Notes: generated by a model not told the origin, from the sequence alone. A stretch of DNA of 64,000 bases from Oleispira sp036960605 (GCA_036960605.1 JBALXI010000005.1:90027-154026), one strand, 5' to 3'; shown: positions 52,624 through 62,479, numbered from the stretch's first letter. Numbers and translations: made by a program.

Positions 52624-54393
52624 TTAGAACTGATCTGCAGTAAAGTTCATTAGCGTTTCTTTACCCGCTTGAATATCCGCTTGGAATAATTCAGCTTGTG
52701 ACTTAGACGTTCTAAAGAAATGGTCAGCAGCTTTGATCTTGCCCTGATAGAAATCCTCAGAGTACTTACCCGAGGTTAAATCAGCAGCCGCAACATTGGC
52801 CATAGTTGCCCACATAACACCCATCGTTGTTAAAGAGAATTGCTTTAACATAGGCGTTGCCGCTGCACCGACAACCTCAGCATCTTGCAATGCATTGCCA
52901 GCTAACCACATCAAACTTTTTTGTAACGAATTCAACAACGTTTTGCAATGCTCTTGATGTTGTTCATTTTCTATTTTAGCAACCATCTCATGCATAACTT
53001 TGAAATAAGTTTTCGGCAAACGCCCCCCTTTAATCATTAACTTACGGCCAACTAAGTCAAGCGACTGAATACCGTTAGTGCCTTCATAAATTCGTGCAAT
53101 ACGGCCATCTCGTAATAACTGTTCTACTTCCCAGTCTTGAGTAAAGCCAGCGCCACCCATGCTTTGTAATGCTTGGTCTGTTGAAAAACAACCTTCGTCA
53201 GTTAAATACGCTTTTACTATTGGCGTCATGATTTGAACGATATCATCTGCTTCTTCACGTACCCCTTCATCAGGATGCTTTTCAGATAAATCAAGATTCA
53301 TCCCCGTCCAATAAGCCATGCAACGAGCGCCTTCTAAAAACACTTTTTGCTGAGTCAACATACGACGAACATCAGGATGAACAATAATGGGATCGGCTTT
53401 TTCTTCAGGATGCTTCGCACCGGTGAGAGAGCGCGACTGTAAACGTTCTTTAGCGAAACCTAAGCTAATTTGATACGCTTTTTCTGCCAAACCTAAACCT
53501 TGAACCCCCACCATGATGCGGGCAGAGTTCATCATAGTGAACATGCACTTAAGGCCTTCATTTTCTTTACCGATCAACCAACCCTTAGCATTTTCAAAAT
53601 TCATCACACACGTTGCCGATGCCTTGATGCCCATCTTATGTTCAAGACCCCCACAAAAAGCCGGGTTACGCGTGCCATCGTCTAAAAACTTAGGCACTAG
53701 GAATAACGAAATACCTTTACTGCTATCCGGCGCACCTGGCAACTTGGCCAAAACAAGATGAACAATGTTCTCTACCAAGTCTTGTTCGCCACCGGTGATC
53801 CAAATTTTAGTACCGGAAATATTATAGCTACCGTCAGTTTGTGGTTCAGCTTTAGTTCGCACCAAGCCTAAATCAGTACCACATTGAGGCTCGGTCAAAC
53901 ACATAGTGCCTGTCCACTCACCTGCAATCAGATTCGGTAAATACTTATTTTTTAAATCATCGCTCGCATGTAGGGTTAACGCATCGATAGCACCATGGCT
54001 TAAACCAGGATACATACCCATCGACAAGTTGCTGGAACATGCCATTTCATCAACCACAATTTTAACCAAGTGAGGTAAACCCTGACCGCCGTATTCTGGC
54101 GATGCAGAAAGACCCGACCAACCACCCTCTGCGAATGCTCTATACGCTTCCTTGAAGCCCTTAGGAGTGGTGACTAATTTTGTTTCAGGATCGTAATGGC
54201 AGCCTTCAATATCACCCGACTGGTTAATAGGATCTAAAATATTTTCTGATAATTTAGCCGCTTCATCTAAAATTGCGCGAATCATCTCTTCATTAGCATC
54301 TTCAAAACCTGGACACAGGCTGAGATCTTGAGCTTTCAATACATCGAACAAAACAAAGCTCATATCATTTAATGGTGCAGTATATTGGGGCAT
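52624..54393 (-). CDS. Acyl-CoA dehydrogenase with C-terminal extension
   Basis: 589 residues, the longer bacterial type with an extra C-terminal dehydrogenase-associated domain. MCLTEPQCGTDLGLVRT, GTKIWITGGEQDL, HKMGIKASATCVMNF, and RIARIYEGTNGIQSLDL with the catalytic Glu are intact, in contrast to the 6617 gene. Oxidises acyl-CoA in beta-oxidation; often specific to medium, long or 3-(methylthio)propanoyl-CoA in marine bacteria, which cannot be told here. Single gene. Confidence 0.92.
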   Translation of the reverse strand: MPQYTAPLNDMSFVLFDVLKAQDLSLCPGFEDANEEMIRAILDEAAKLSENILDPINQSGDIEGCHYDPETKLVTTPKGFKEAYRAFAEGGWSGLSASPEYGGQGLPHLVKIVVDEMACSSNLSMGMYPGLSHGAIDALTLHASDDLKNKYLPNLIAGEWTGTMCLTEPQCGTDLGLVRTKAEPQTDGSYNISGTKIWITGGEQDLVENIVHLVLAKLPGAPDSSKGISLFLVPKFLDDGTRNPAFCGGLEHKMGIKASATCVMNFENAKGWLIGKENEGLKCMFTMMNSARIMVGVQGLGLAEKAYQISLGFAKERLQSRSLTGAKHPEEKADPIIVHPDVRRMLTQQKVFLEGARCMAYWTGMNLDLSEKHPDEGVREEADDIVQIMTPIVKAYLTDEGCFSTDQALQSMGGAGFTQDWEVEQLLRDGRIARIYEGTNGIQSLDLVGRKLMIKGGRLPKTYFKVMHEMVAKIENEQHQEHCKTLLNSLQKSLMWLAGNALQDAEVVGAAATPMLKQFSLTTMGVMWATMANVAAADLTSGKYSEDFYQGKIKAADHFFRTSKSQAELFQADIQAGKETLMNFTADQF

Positions 54394-54586
54394 GAAGCCT
54401 CCCTTTTTTGAAAAATTAATGATTCAGTAAAGTTACTACGCAGAAAAGATGAAATAGGTTCACTACTGGTGAAATAAATATTAATAATTACGCACATACT
54501 GAATTAATAAAAATTTATTGGGTTGTTGAATCTAAAGGAGTGATAATGTCGTATACAAAGAAATACTAATCAGAAAGGCGAGTTAA

Positions 54587-54766
54587 ATGTTTTCCATATT
54601 CAAAAGAGACCCCGTTAAGAAGCTGAAGAAAGCTTATATGCAGAAGCTTGAACAGGCTATGAATGCCCAACGTAATGGTGACATCAGAGCCTACTCAGCC
54701 ATCACTCAGGAAGCCGAAATACTACACAAAGAGATAAAAAAAATCGAAGTCCAAAATACACAGTAA
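54587..54766 (+). CDS. DUF6435 family small protein
   Basis: 59 residues: MFSIFKRDPVKKLKKAYMQ, then KLEQAMNAQRNGDIRAYSAITQ and EAEILHKEIKKIE. This is the DUF6435 pattern, a short charged helical protein widely present in gammaproteobacteria. AAGGCGAG lies 6 bases upstream. No known function. Confidence 0.85.
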   Translation: MFSIFKRDPVKKLKKAYMQKLEQAMNAQRNGDIRAYSAITQEAEILHKEIKKIEVQNTQ

Positions 54767-54805
54767 TAAATGTAGATAGTTAAGATAGATGCTTAAGATA
54801 AATAA

Positions 54806-55408
54806 TTAAGGTCGATCTAGGCCTAACTGCTTCGTAGTAAGACTAAAGCTATCGCCGCCCATTTTCCCTACAGAATCGATGCTCTCTTGATTTATAACAC
54901 CGTCACGGTACAAATCATCACGAACAAACACTGATTTCACATCGAGCAGTACGACAGTACCTCCAGCAGGAAGATTAGAGACAGAGATAACTTCTCTTAA
55001 CGTGCACTCATAGCGCACCGGTGACTCCCTTACTGAAAGTGGGGTTACTGTATAGCTAGGTGTATGTTCAACATCAGCATGATCAAACTCACTGATTTCC
55101 ATCCCGATACTCGCACTACTCATATTCATTTTTTCTAGCAAGCTAGAATTAACAATATTAACGACGCACTCACCGGTTTCTTGTAAGTTCTGCAAGGTAT
55201 CTTTATCAACCGCACTGCGTTGAGTTACTTGGGTATAAAGCAATACAGGAGGATTACAGCTGGCCACCGTAAAAAATGAATAAGGGGCTAAATTATCGAT
55301 GCCCTCTTTTGAACGGGTACTGATCCAAGCGATAGGTCTGGGCGTTATCCCACCGGTTAATAGCCGATATTTATCCTGCGTTTCTATATCTGATATATCA
55401 AAGTTCAT
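54806..55408 (-). CDS. Flavin reductase-like, FMN-binding split-barrel protein
   Basis: 200 residues. TGGITPRPIAWISTRSKEG, NLAPYSFFTVASCNPP and TGECVVNI form the flavin-binding split-barrel core of the flavin reductase-like family (PF01613). Reduces or carries FMN; the partner is unknown. Single gene, divergent from the SDR gene. Confidence 0.88.
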   Translation of the reverse strand: MNFDISDIETQDKYRLLTGGITPRPIAWISTRSKEGIDNLAPYSFFTVASCNPPVLLYTQVTQRSAVDKDTLQNLQETGECVVNIVNSSLLEKMNMSSASIGMEISEFDHADVEHTPSYTVTPLSVRESPVRYECTLREVISVSNLPAGGTVVLLDVKSVFVRDDLYRDGVINQESIDSVGKMGGDSFSLTTKQLGLDRP

Positions 55409-55556
55409 ATTCTACCCATTCCGTTCTAACAGCGTTGTCATGCTGGCAATGATATTCCAACATCCTCAAAATATTGTCAAACAAGAACTCAGAACAGATC
55501 CATTTCCAGCAGCCATCCGTAAATAAGATCATAGCGTGAAAAATAAGAGGGGAAGC

Positions 55557-56279
55557 ATGAAAACAGTTATTCTATTTGGTGCCAGCAGCACGATTGCTCA
55601 AGCTTATATAAAACACTTAAGCGCGAAATTTGAAGCCTATGAAATCATTTGCATTAGCTCAAGTACCTTCGTGAGCTCGAGTTCAGTCACTTATTTAAAA
55701 ACAGATTATTCAGAGCAAAGTTTAGAAAAAATAATAGGCTCTCTTAAAGATCAAGCAATAGACTTACAGCAAGTAATTATTTTCAACGGACAATTACACA
55801 ATGCTCAGCACATGCCAGAAAAGAGGCTTGAAGACATAAACAGCGGCTACTTTAACCAACTACTGATTAGCAATGCATTAATTCCTATATTGTGCCTACA
55901 AAGCCTTCTACCTTTGCTAAACCATAAAACACAATGCACTATCACCGCACTCAGCGCTCGAGTAGGAAGTATCGAAGATAACAAACTCGGTGGCTGGTAT
56001 TCCTACCGAGCCTCTAAAGCCGCACTGAATATGTTATTTCAAACCGCCGCTATAGAACTGTATCGACGAGCAAAAAATACCAAGCTTATCTTGTTTCACC
56101 CAGGTACTACAGATACTGACCTTTCAAAGCCCTTTCAAAGAAATGTCCCGCAAGGCAAGCTATTTACACCCGCTTTCACGGCAGAAAAACTTTGTAAGTT
56201 AACGAATAACAACCCCGACTTAGAATTAAATGGCGAGGCTGAATATTTAGACTGGAACGGTAAACACATTCCTTGGTGA
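55557..56279 (+). CDS. Short-chain dehydrogenase/reductase (atypical, CsgA-like)
   Basis: 240 residues from the ATG at 55557, with GAGGGGAAGC upstream; the longer frame has no ribosome site. LFGASSTIAQAYIKHL is a variant of the TGxxxGIG NAD(P)-binding loop, and YSYRASKAALNM holds the catalytic Tyr and Lys with a Ser upstream (SARVGS). Substrate unknown. Convergent with a small Trp-rich protein gene. Confidence 0.85.
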   Translation: MKTVILFGASSTIAQAYIKHLSAKFEAYEIICISSSTFVSSSSVTYLKTDYSEQSLEKIIGSLKDQAIDLQQVIIFNGQLHNAQHMPEKRLEDINSGYFNQLLISNALIPILCLQSLLPLLNHKTQCTITALSARVGSIEDNKLGGWYSYRASKAALNMLFQTAAIELYRRAKNTKLILFHPGTTDTDLSKPFQRNVPQGKLFTPAFTAEKLCKLTNNNPDLELNGEAEYLDWNGKHIPW

Positions 56280-56308
56280 GGTTAGCTCTTTTCTATAAAG
56301 AGCCACTC

Positions 56309-56524
56309 TTATTTCCACCCCTGAACCCAATGAGTATCATCTTTTAAGTCATGCCAGTTTATTGCAAACAAGCGCTTAGACATCACGGCTTCCATCGAGC
56401 ATGAAACAACCGCACCCTCTTCGTCAAATTCTATTTCCGTCACCATAAAGTGTTTCTCTTTATTAGTCGGTATAACAGCAGTCCACTTACTATTAAGTAA
56501 TTTCTTCGGATTAATTAAGTTCAC
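56309..56524 (-). CDS. TIGR02450 family Trp-rich small protein
   Basis: 71 residues: MNLINPKKLLNSKWTAVIP, NKEKHFMVTEIEFDEEGAVVSC and NWHDLKDDTHWVQGWK fit the Trp-rich conserved family TIGR02450. Function unknown; common in marine proteobacteria. Confidence 0.88.
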   Translation of the reverse strand: MNLINPKKLLNSKWTAVIPTNKEKHFMVTEIEFDEEGAVVSCSMEAVMSKRLFAINWHDLKDDTHWVQGWK

Positions 56525-56626
56525 CGCAACTCCATAAAAAAATAATCATTCAGTTTCAGAAATGTAGATTCAACAGCCCCAATATTTAATCAATAACCGT
56601 CAGCATCCTGTCAAATAGACAATGCC

Positions 56627-57148
56627 TTATGAACCGATATCATTAAACACAATACGGGGTTCTGTTTTAAGAAAAGCGTGGCTATCAAACGCTTCCACAC
56701 ACATGGCATTCAGAGTAACTTCTTCATACATCCAATAAATCTGATTAGATTCTAAAACGCTGTATCGCCAATTATATCGAGCTTGAATCCACTGTTCATT
56801 CAGTGGACCCAAAACTTGAATATTAGGACTCTCTCCATTACCCAAACCCTGCCCTTTATCGGAGTACTCCAATACCAAGCCTGTGGGGCTATTGACGATT
56901 TCAAAGCGATCAAATTTCACTCGATCCGGTGACGATACTGCCGCTCTAATTCGACCATGACTAAAGACATTCGTAACAATATCATCGCCATGCTGATCAA
57001 GAATACACTCGCAATTAAAAATGCTCAAAGTCGGTTTGGCAGTGATCGGAAAAACACTCGGCAGTGCATTGCGGGCATTTTGATGGGTGGTCGAATTTTG
57101 ACCTTTATCCCACTGCTTAATTGTAATTTGAAAGATGAGTAAACTCAT
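56627..57148 (-). CDS. Conserved-looking protein of unknown function
   Basis: 173 residues, no signal or membrane segment. A beta-rich domain with one striking region (RARYNWRYSVLESNQIYWMYEE-like, held at about residues 124-143 as ARYNWRYSVLESNQIYWMYE) rich in aromatic residues, and a Cys pair in FNCECIL. I do not recognise the family. It lies between a Trp-rich small protein and the MYG1-like gene on the same strand. Confidence 0.7.
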   Translation of the reverse strand: MSLLIFQITIKQWDKGQNSTTHQNARNALPSVFPITAKPTLSIFNCECILDQHGDDIVTNVFSHGRIRAAVSSPDRVKFDRFEIVNSPTGLVLEYSDKGQGLGNGESPNIQVLGPLNEQWIQARYNWRYSVLESNQIYWMYEEVTLNAMCVEAFDSHAFLKTEPRIVFNDIGS

Positions 57149-57163
57149 TGATTAACCCCTATT

Positions 57164-57191
57164 AAAAAGGGAAGCCACTGGGCTTCCCTTT
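57164..57191 (-). terminator. Rho-independent terminator after the MYG1-like gene
   Basis: 11-bp stem aaagggaagcc / ggcttcccttt with a 4-base loop; on the minus strand it runs into tttttaat. 30 bases beyond the MYG1-like stop. Confidence 0.8.
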
Positions 57192-57221
57192 CTGTTGTCA
57201 CTAAGTCAAAGCTAATACGAT

Positions 57222-58094
57222 CTATTCAGCTGCAAGTGCCATCGCGGCCATTTTCATCGTGCTTTCAAACGATGCAGCGCCGGCAATGAATAATCCATTA
57301 TGACAGAACATCGCGTCATCAAGATTAGTAACGTCTTGAAGCTCTTTATTCGATAAACCAGCCCATGCGATAGGCAGTGATTTTCTATCTTCAAATGAGC
57401 CTGGCTCAACCGGAACCGTTTGAATTCTCCAGTCGCCAGAATTTGATGGATAAACCATATACAAAGCGACTTCCGACAAAGCGTGAACCGTTCGTTTCCA
57501 CGGAGTATATTGCTCTAATACAATCACTCGCGGGTCTTCTGCATCTTCAATCGCTTTCGCCACAATCGCTTTAGCACTAATACCACCGCTAGCCGATGCG
57601 ATGAATCGAGTTAAAATACGTGATGCAAATTCAACTGCTTCATCAAAGCACGTATCAAAGTGGCTCTCTTCTTGCCAAGTTGGGTTAAACATTGAAATCG
57701 TTTGGCTCAGGCTAATGCCTTCAGAAACACCTTTAACGTAGCCACAGTCAATCGCATCAATCGTTGATACCAGACCAGAATCAACAGAGTTTGCAATGTC
57801 TTGGTTGCCGCCACAGATCTCTAGACCATACTTCTGCCAAACAAGACCAAATGAAGAATAAGGAATGCCATTATCACGCTCACCTGCACCACCGCGTTGG
57901 TGATGATCAAAACGACCCATTTCTGGATCGTAGATACCACCGACATCAATCACCACATCTGCCTTACCGATAATCTCTAAATCACGTGTACGTACAAGAT
58001 TAAAAGAAGGAAAAACATTCTTAAGAGCTGCGATACTGAAAACATCATCAGCATGAAAATTGCCGTTGTGCGTTGCTATGGTTATATCAGTCAT
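57222..58094 (-). CDS. MYG1/UPF0160 family metal-dependent protein
   Basis: 290 residues. THNGNFHADDVFSIAALKN, VVIDVGGIYDPE and FDHHQRGGAGERDNGIPYSSFGLVW are the DHH-like metal-site segments of the MYG1 family. Eukaryotic MYG1 is a 3'-5' RNA exonuclease; the bacterial protein is less studied. C-terminal part (RTVHALSEVALYMVYPS, WRIQTVPVEPGSFEDRKSLPIAWAG) also fits. Single gene with its own terminator. Confidence 0.9.
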   Translation of the reverse strand: MTDITIATHNGNFHADDVFSIAALKNVFPSFNLVRTRDLEIIGKADVVIDVGGIYDPEMGRFDHHQRGGAGERDNGIPYSSFGLVWQKYGLEICGGNQDIANSVDSGLVSTIDAIDCGYVKGVSEGISLSQTISMFNPTWQEESHFDTCFDEAVEFASRILTRFIASASGGISAKAIVAKAIEDAEDPRVIVLEQYTPWKRTVHALSEVALYMVYPSNSGDWRIQTVPVEPGSFEDRKSLPIAWAGLSNKELQDVTNLDDAMFCHNGLFIAGAASFESTMKMAAMALAAE

Positions 58095-58228
58095 TAGTTT
58101 TGAGTCATGTTAGAGATGAATAAGGGAGTATTCCTAGTGAAACTTAAGTGTTTTCTAGGTATTTGATCATAAATAATAGTGCGGATTCTATCTGAATACC
58201 GCAAACAAAAATAGCCGGACCATTAACA

Positions 58229-59578
58229 TCACACTCCATAAGTGATCAACAGCAAAAGCAAAAGACCGACTATGGTGAACATAATCACGGTATCTAGAAT
58301 GTCCATTGTATGATCATTTTGCAGCAGAGAAGCCAAGGTGTGCAAAGTAGGAAACAGAAACACCAGTAACAAGATATGCGTCACTGAAAATTCAATCGGT
58401 AAATCGGCATGCCCTGGGTTAACGAATACCTGATAGTAGGCAATCGCTAAGAACGTAAAAGGGACAATCAGGAACAGCACCTGCGCAATACCGCCAAATG
58501 CGTTCGCTAAGGCGATGCCGTATTCTTTCTTACGATGAGAAGTCCATAAAATCACGTACTCACTCATACCCGCGAAGCCAGCCAAGATAATAGCCGCTAC
58601 GATGCCACTCAAACCAAGCCCATCAATGGCCAAGCCCGCAAACACAGCGACCCGCTCGCCCCCCAGAAAGGCACCTAAAATGCCCAAAGACAAAAGTAAA
58701 AAGATATAAGACAGACTGCTTTTTTCAACATGCTGAAATACCAAGTCGCGGCGTAGCTCAACTTCGTCTTCGGTTAATTCAAGCACCGCCTGAACCTCCC
58801 CCTCCTCTTCCTTTTGATCACGCACGATTTTATAAATATAAACAACAAAAATGCATAATAACAAGATCGACACAGTCACTAGATCAGCGGCTTCAAAGGC
58901 ATGTTTTGGATGCCCCGCTGCCGAAAACGTCAACATAATCAGTCCCATGACTAAGCCCAACATGCCCCCTGCGATGAGAATTTGCGTACCAGAATCAGTA
59001 ATCGGCTTAGGCATCAAAAACTTGCCATGCTGGTCTCGAGGTAAAAAATAGGAATAGATGCTAAAGACCAAGGCATTATTATAAATAGTGACCAGAGCGA
59101 CTAAAAAGGCTGTCAACGGATCAACCATCACCAGGAAAGCGATGACCACACACTCAGGCAGTGTCGACAAAATCTCAGCAGCCGTGCCAGCAATATAATG
59201 CGTCCAGCGCATTCTTGCCGCAAACTGCTCTGTCGCTTTCACCAGTACCTGACAAGCCACCTGAACAATTAATAACCCTACAACAAGGCTGAAAAATGCA
59301 TCCGCATAGACTGGCAGCGTCACACCAAAAAGCTCAAGCAGAAACATGACCAACCAAAGAAAGTAGCCTATCGACATGCGATACACCCAGCCAGGCGCTT
59401 TATACTTTAATTGCTTGGGCAGTGGGCCAAGATGCAGTATCGACAACCGATCGGGATCAATACCTGCATTAGACAAACTTTCATGCACTTCAGAAGCAGC
59501 GCCGGGCAAACCCGCCACAACTTCAGGTCTCACCTGAACATCACGATCAATTCTAGAACTAGCGCTTTCTTTTTCCAC
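58229..59578 (-). CDS. CaCA-type cation exchanger
   Basis: 449 residues with about ten membrane helices. Two alpha-repeat-like stretches, GTAAEILSTLPECVVIAFLV and FAGMSEYVILWTSHRKKEYG with ANAFGGIAQVLFL, resemble the sodium/calcium exchanger (Ca2+:cation antiporter) repeats; a Glu/Asp-rich cytoplasmic loop (VLELTEDEVELRRD) lies between. The cytoplasmic N-terminus is about 60 residues long. Ion specificity cannot be told from the sequence. Single gene; divergent from the pseudouridine synthase gene. Confidence 0.75.
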   Translation of the reverse strand: MEKESASSRIDRDVQVRPEVVAGLPGAASEVHESLSNAGIDPDRLSILHLGPLPKQLKYKAPGWVYRMSIGYFLWLVMFLLELFGVTLPVYADAFFSLVVGLLIVQVACQVLVKATEQFAARMRWTHYIAGTAAEILSTLPECVVIAFLVMVDPLTAFLVALVTIYNNALVFSIYSYFLPRDQHGKFLMPKPITDSGTQILIAGGMLGLVMGLIMLTFSAAGHPKHAFEAADLVTVSILLLCIFVVYIYKIVRDQKEEEGEVQAVLELTEDEVELRRDLVFQHVEKSSLSYIFLLLSLGILGAFLGGERVAVFAGLAIDGLGLSGIVAAIILAGFAGMSEYVILWTSHRKKEYGIALANAFGGIAQVLFLIVPFTFLAIAYYQVFVNPGHADLPIEFSVTHILLLVFLFPTLHTLASLLQNDHTMDILDTVIMFTIVGLLLLLLITYGV

Positions 59579-59680
59579 TTGAATCCTTCAAATACTATGA
59601 TCACATTCAGCGTTATTTTTCATACGCATTACGCCTAGCGCGATATAACTCATGCTATAGTCAAAAATTTGGACCACTAC

Positions 59681-60613
59681 ATGGCAATTTCAGAGCGCCC
59701 TTCAAAGCTGAGTTTACCGCAGACGAACCCTGGCGTCGCCACTGTGCTGGAATACCTGATTATTAAATTCCCCTACATCGACGCTCAGGTTTGGCAGCAG
59801 CGCATGGCAGACGGTAAAGTGCATTGGCACGATGGCTCATTGATAACGCAACAATCTGCCTTTCAACCGCAGCAACGTGTCTACTATTTCAGAGAAGTTG
59901 AAAACGAGCCCTGCATTCCCTTTCAGGAAACGATACTGTTTCAAGATCCGCATATTTTAGTAGCCTACAAACCCCATTTTCTACCCGTCACTCCCGGCGG
60001 AATTTATGTCAATGAGTGCCTGCAAAATCGCTTACGCCGCAGCACGGGTATTGAGGATTTACAAACACTACACCGCTTAGACAGAGTCACCGCGGGTTTG
60101 GTCATGTTCTCTGTTAACCCTGAAACCCGTAATCTTTATCATGATTTATTTAAAACACGGCAAATACATAAAACCTATCAGGCCATTGCCAACATCAGAG
60201 ACGGAGAAAATCTTGTAGGCCAAGAGTGGGAAGTAAAAAATCGTATCGTGCAGTCAGAACCAAAGTTTCTAATGCGGGTAGATGAGAGCGAAATAAGAAG
60301 TGATGCCAATAGCCATTCAATCATTCGATGCGTACAACAATCGAACCAGCAGGCATTATTTGAACTAAACCCCGTTACCGGTAAAACCCATCAGTTACGT
60401 CTTCATATGCAAACACTGGGCTGGCCGATAATGAATGACAAATACTACGCGCAATTACAGCAGCAATCAGCGGATAATTTTTCAGCGCCCTTGCAGCTAT
60501 TGGCCAAGGAACTGAAGTTTATTGACCCCGTGACCCAACAGAAAAGATGCTTTAGTTATGACGGCAACTTATCACTGCCACAAACTAAAACACCGTCAGA
60601 TCACGCTAAATAG
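59681..60613 (+). CDS. RluA-like rRNA/tRNA pseudouridine synthase
   Basis: 310 residues from the ATG at 59681; the frame extends to a TTG 12 bases upstream. TLHRLDRVTAGLVMFS has the catalytic Asp of the RluA/RsuA class, with YKPHFLPVTPGG and GKTHQLRLHMQTLGWPIMNDKYY nearby. An N-terminal S4-like part (ATVLEYLIIKFPYIDAQVWQQRM) is short. Target base unknown. Its last 8 bases overlap the convergent SDR gene. Confidence 0.87.
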   Translation: MAISERPSKLSLPQTNPGVATVLEYLIIKFPYIDAQVWQQRMADGKVHWHDGSLITQQSAFQPQQRVYYFREVENEPCIPFQETILFQDPHILVAYKPHFLPVTPGGIYVNECLQNRLRRSTGIEDLQTLHRLDRVTAGLVMFSVNPETRNLYHDLFKTRQIHKTYQAIANIRDGENLVGQEWEVKNRIVQSEPKFLMRVDESEIRSDANSHSIIRCVQQSNQQALFELNPVTGKTHQLRLHMQTLGWPIMNDKYYAQLQQQSADNFSAPLQLLAKELKFIDPVTQQKRCFSYDGNLSLPQTKTPSDHAK

Positions 60614-61364
60614 CCGTTGCACCACCATCGATAGGCAAAGCAACACCGGTCGTAAAACCGGCTAAATCTGAACATAAATACAATACGGCAGCCGCTACCT
60701 CATCTGCTTGGCCAATACGGCCAACAGGATGAAGACTTCTTACGTATTGTTCTTTTTGAGGATTGTTCTGAGTTGCTCGTCTAAACATTTCAGTATCAAT
60801 AACGGCTGGGCAAATCGCATTAACGCGCAACCCCTTCTTACCGTATTCAACCGCAGCCGATTTAGTCAGCCCGATTACCGCGTGTTTACTGGCACTGTAA
60901 ATACTCATTTTGGGAGCCGCTCCCAAACCTGCAATAGACGCAGTATTCACAATGGCTGAAGTCGGCTGCTTAAGCATGGCAGGAATCTGATATTTCATGC
61001 AGCGCCAAACGCCTTTCACGTTTACATCCATAATTTTGTCGTAAATAGCCTCTTCTCCATCGGCCAACTTACTTTGTTCAATTTCGATACCGGCATTATT
61101 AAACGCTATGTCTAATTTCCCATAGGTTTCTAAAGTGCCATCAACCAGTGTTTTAACGTCTTGATCTTTTGTTACATCGCAAGGAATAAAGGTCGCAATG
61201 CCCCCCGCTTGGATGATCATAGCAGCGGTTTCTTCACCATCTGGATGATTGATATCGGCCACCACCACACTGGCACCCTGCTGCCCAAATGCAAGCGCTG
61301 TTGCACGACCGATACCGTTGCCAGCACCCGTAATTAAAACCACTTTATCATTAAAATTATTCAA
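60606..61364 (-). CDS. Short-chain dehydrogenase/reductase (classical)
   Basis: 252 residues. TGAGNGIGRATALAF (NAD(P) loop), NNAG, and YSASKHAVIGLTKSAA with the active-site Tyr-Lys pair, followed by PVGRIGQADEVAAAVLYLCSD. All classical SDR motifs intact. Substrate unknown. Convergent with the pseudouridine synthase gene (stops overlap by 8 bases). Confidence 0.93.
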   Translation of the reverse strand: MNNFNDKVVLITGAGNGIGRATALAFGQQGASVVVADINHPDGEETAAMIIQAGGIATFIPCDVTKDQDVKTLVDGTLETYGKLDIAFNNAGIEIEQSKLADGEEAIYDKIMDVNVKGVWRCMKYQIPAMLKQPTSAIVNTASIAGLGAAPKMSIYSASKHAVIGLTKSAAVEYGKKGLRVNAICPAVIDTEMFRRATQNNPQKEQYVRSLHPVGRIGQADEVAAAVLYLCSDLAGFTTGVALPIDGGATAI

Positions 61365-61699
61365 AGCTTTAACCTAACCGTATGTAAGTCTCTACACCAT
61401 AGGGAGTTTAGCTATCTTGTGGAAATGCCTAATGTTAATAGGCGTGTATTCGTTTGAATAATCATGAAACCAGCCATTGGTACATACTCACTGGCATGGA
61501 AACAGAGGTAATCATGGTCTAGTTAGCGCAACATTATTAATGGGGAAGCCTCGCACCTGACCCTCGCACAACCCACCTCAATGGTCGACACCAAATCACC
61601 ATTCACCTATAATCCTTCCATTTTAACAACCCGTATTCCATCCATAAGCCAGCTTACCCCTAAGCGATGGATACCCTATGACCTATTCAGGAGATGATT
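61365..61699. other. 335-base gap before the J-domain operon
   Basis: No gene seen on either strand. It must hold the promoters of the divergent SDR gene and the J-domain operon. An inverted repeat with a one-base bulge at 61633-61674 lies just before the J-domain ribosome site. Confidence 0.6.
61633..61674 (+). promoter_or_regulatory. Bulged inverted repeat ahead of the J-domain operon
   Basis: gtat-t-ccatc (61633-61642) pairs with gatggatac (61666-61674) leaving one base bulged; loop 23 bases. It ends 15 bases before the AGGAG ribosome site, so it could be an operator or leader structure. Role unknown. Confidence 0.3.
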
Positions 61700-61963
61700 T
61701 TGGATTATTTTGAAATATTAGAAGTTGATAAATCAGCCTCGCAAGCTGATATTAAAAAGTCTTTCCGACGATTAGCCGCTAAATATCACCCTGATAGAAA
61801 TACATCAGAAGATGCAATTGAACGCTTCCAAGACATTCAAGAGTCGTACAGCGTATTATCCGACCCTAAAAAGCGCACCCAATATATTGAACAAGAATAC
61901 ACAGAGGTCTTGAACCCGAAAGAGTTCACAGCGTCCTACTGGAACCAATGTTTAAATGCTTAA
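61700..61963 (+). CDS. Short J-domain protein (TTG start)
   Basis: 87 residues: DYFEILEVDKSASQADIKKSFRRLAAKYHPDRNTSED and a helix-IV region to the end, i.e. one bare J domain with HPD in KYHPDRN. The ATG at 61694 touches the AGGAG directly, so the TTG at 61700, six bases after it, is the better start and gives MDYFEILEV. It would recruit an Hsp70 partner for clients of the operon. 24 bases before the next gene. Confidence 0.82.
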   Translation: MDYFEILEVDKSASQADIKKSFRRLAAKYHPDRNTSEDAIERFQDIQESYSVLSDPKKRTQYIEQEYTEVLNPKEFTASYWNQCLNA

Positions 61964-61987
61964 CTGTTTAAATGCTTAAGAGTAAAT

Positions 61988-62452
61988 ATGTCTAAAACTG
62001 TTTCTGTGCCAGCCTATTTGGCTGACGACTATCAAATGCTGACTGAAAATATCGAATCTTATCAAGACCCGGAAGATCCCGATGCATTTAAAAACTATGT
62101 TAATAGTTTATTAGGTCAGCTAACCAAAACACCCGAATTTTTAGACGGCATGCCCGACCAGCTCGCCATGTGTTTGCTGTATGTGGTTAAGGTAAATTCT
62201 GCTAAATTATTACCGCTATGTTCAGGCACAGAACCTCAGTGGGAAGACGTAAAAACCTGCGTCAACGTACATAAGAATTATCGAGACCTAGTATCGATAC
62301 TCTCTAATGAGTACCAAGAGCAATTAAAAACGGCGTTACTGCTACTTTGCTTTTATGATTTAGGCGCGGCAGAAGAAGAGTTTCACGCCGACGTAGACGA
62401 GTCTGAAGAACAAGACGACGATGAATACCAGCAAGATTCTAACGATTATTAA
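61988..62452 (+). CDS. Unknown acidic protein of the J-domain operon
   Basis: 154 residues, no signal peptide or membrane segment. Helical body (DPDAFKNYVNSLLGQLTKTPEFLDGMPDQ begins at about residue 29) and a Glu/Asp/Gln tail at about residues 128-152. A Cys-rich stretch (MCLLYVVKVNSAKLLPLCSG, TCVNVHKN) is visible. No family recognised. Between the J-domain gene and a second unknown gene, 27 bases after which the next begins. Confidence 0.75.
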   Translation: MSKTVSVPAYLADDYQMLTENIESYQDPEDPDAFKNYVNSLLGQLTKTPEFLDGMPDQLAMCLLYVVKVNSAKLLPLCSGTEPQWEDVKTCVNVHKNYRDLVSILSNEYQEQLKTALLLLCFYDLGAAEEEFHADVDESEEQDDDEYQQDSNDY

Positions 62453-62479
62453 TACTACCCGAATTAACAGGATTTTATT

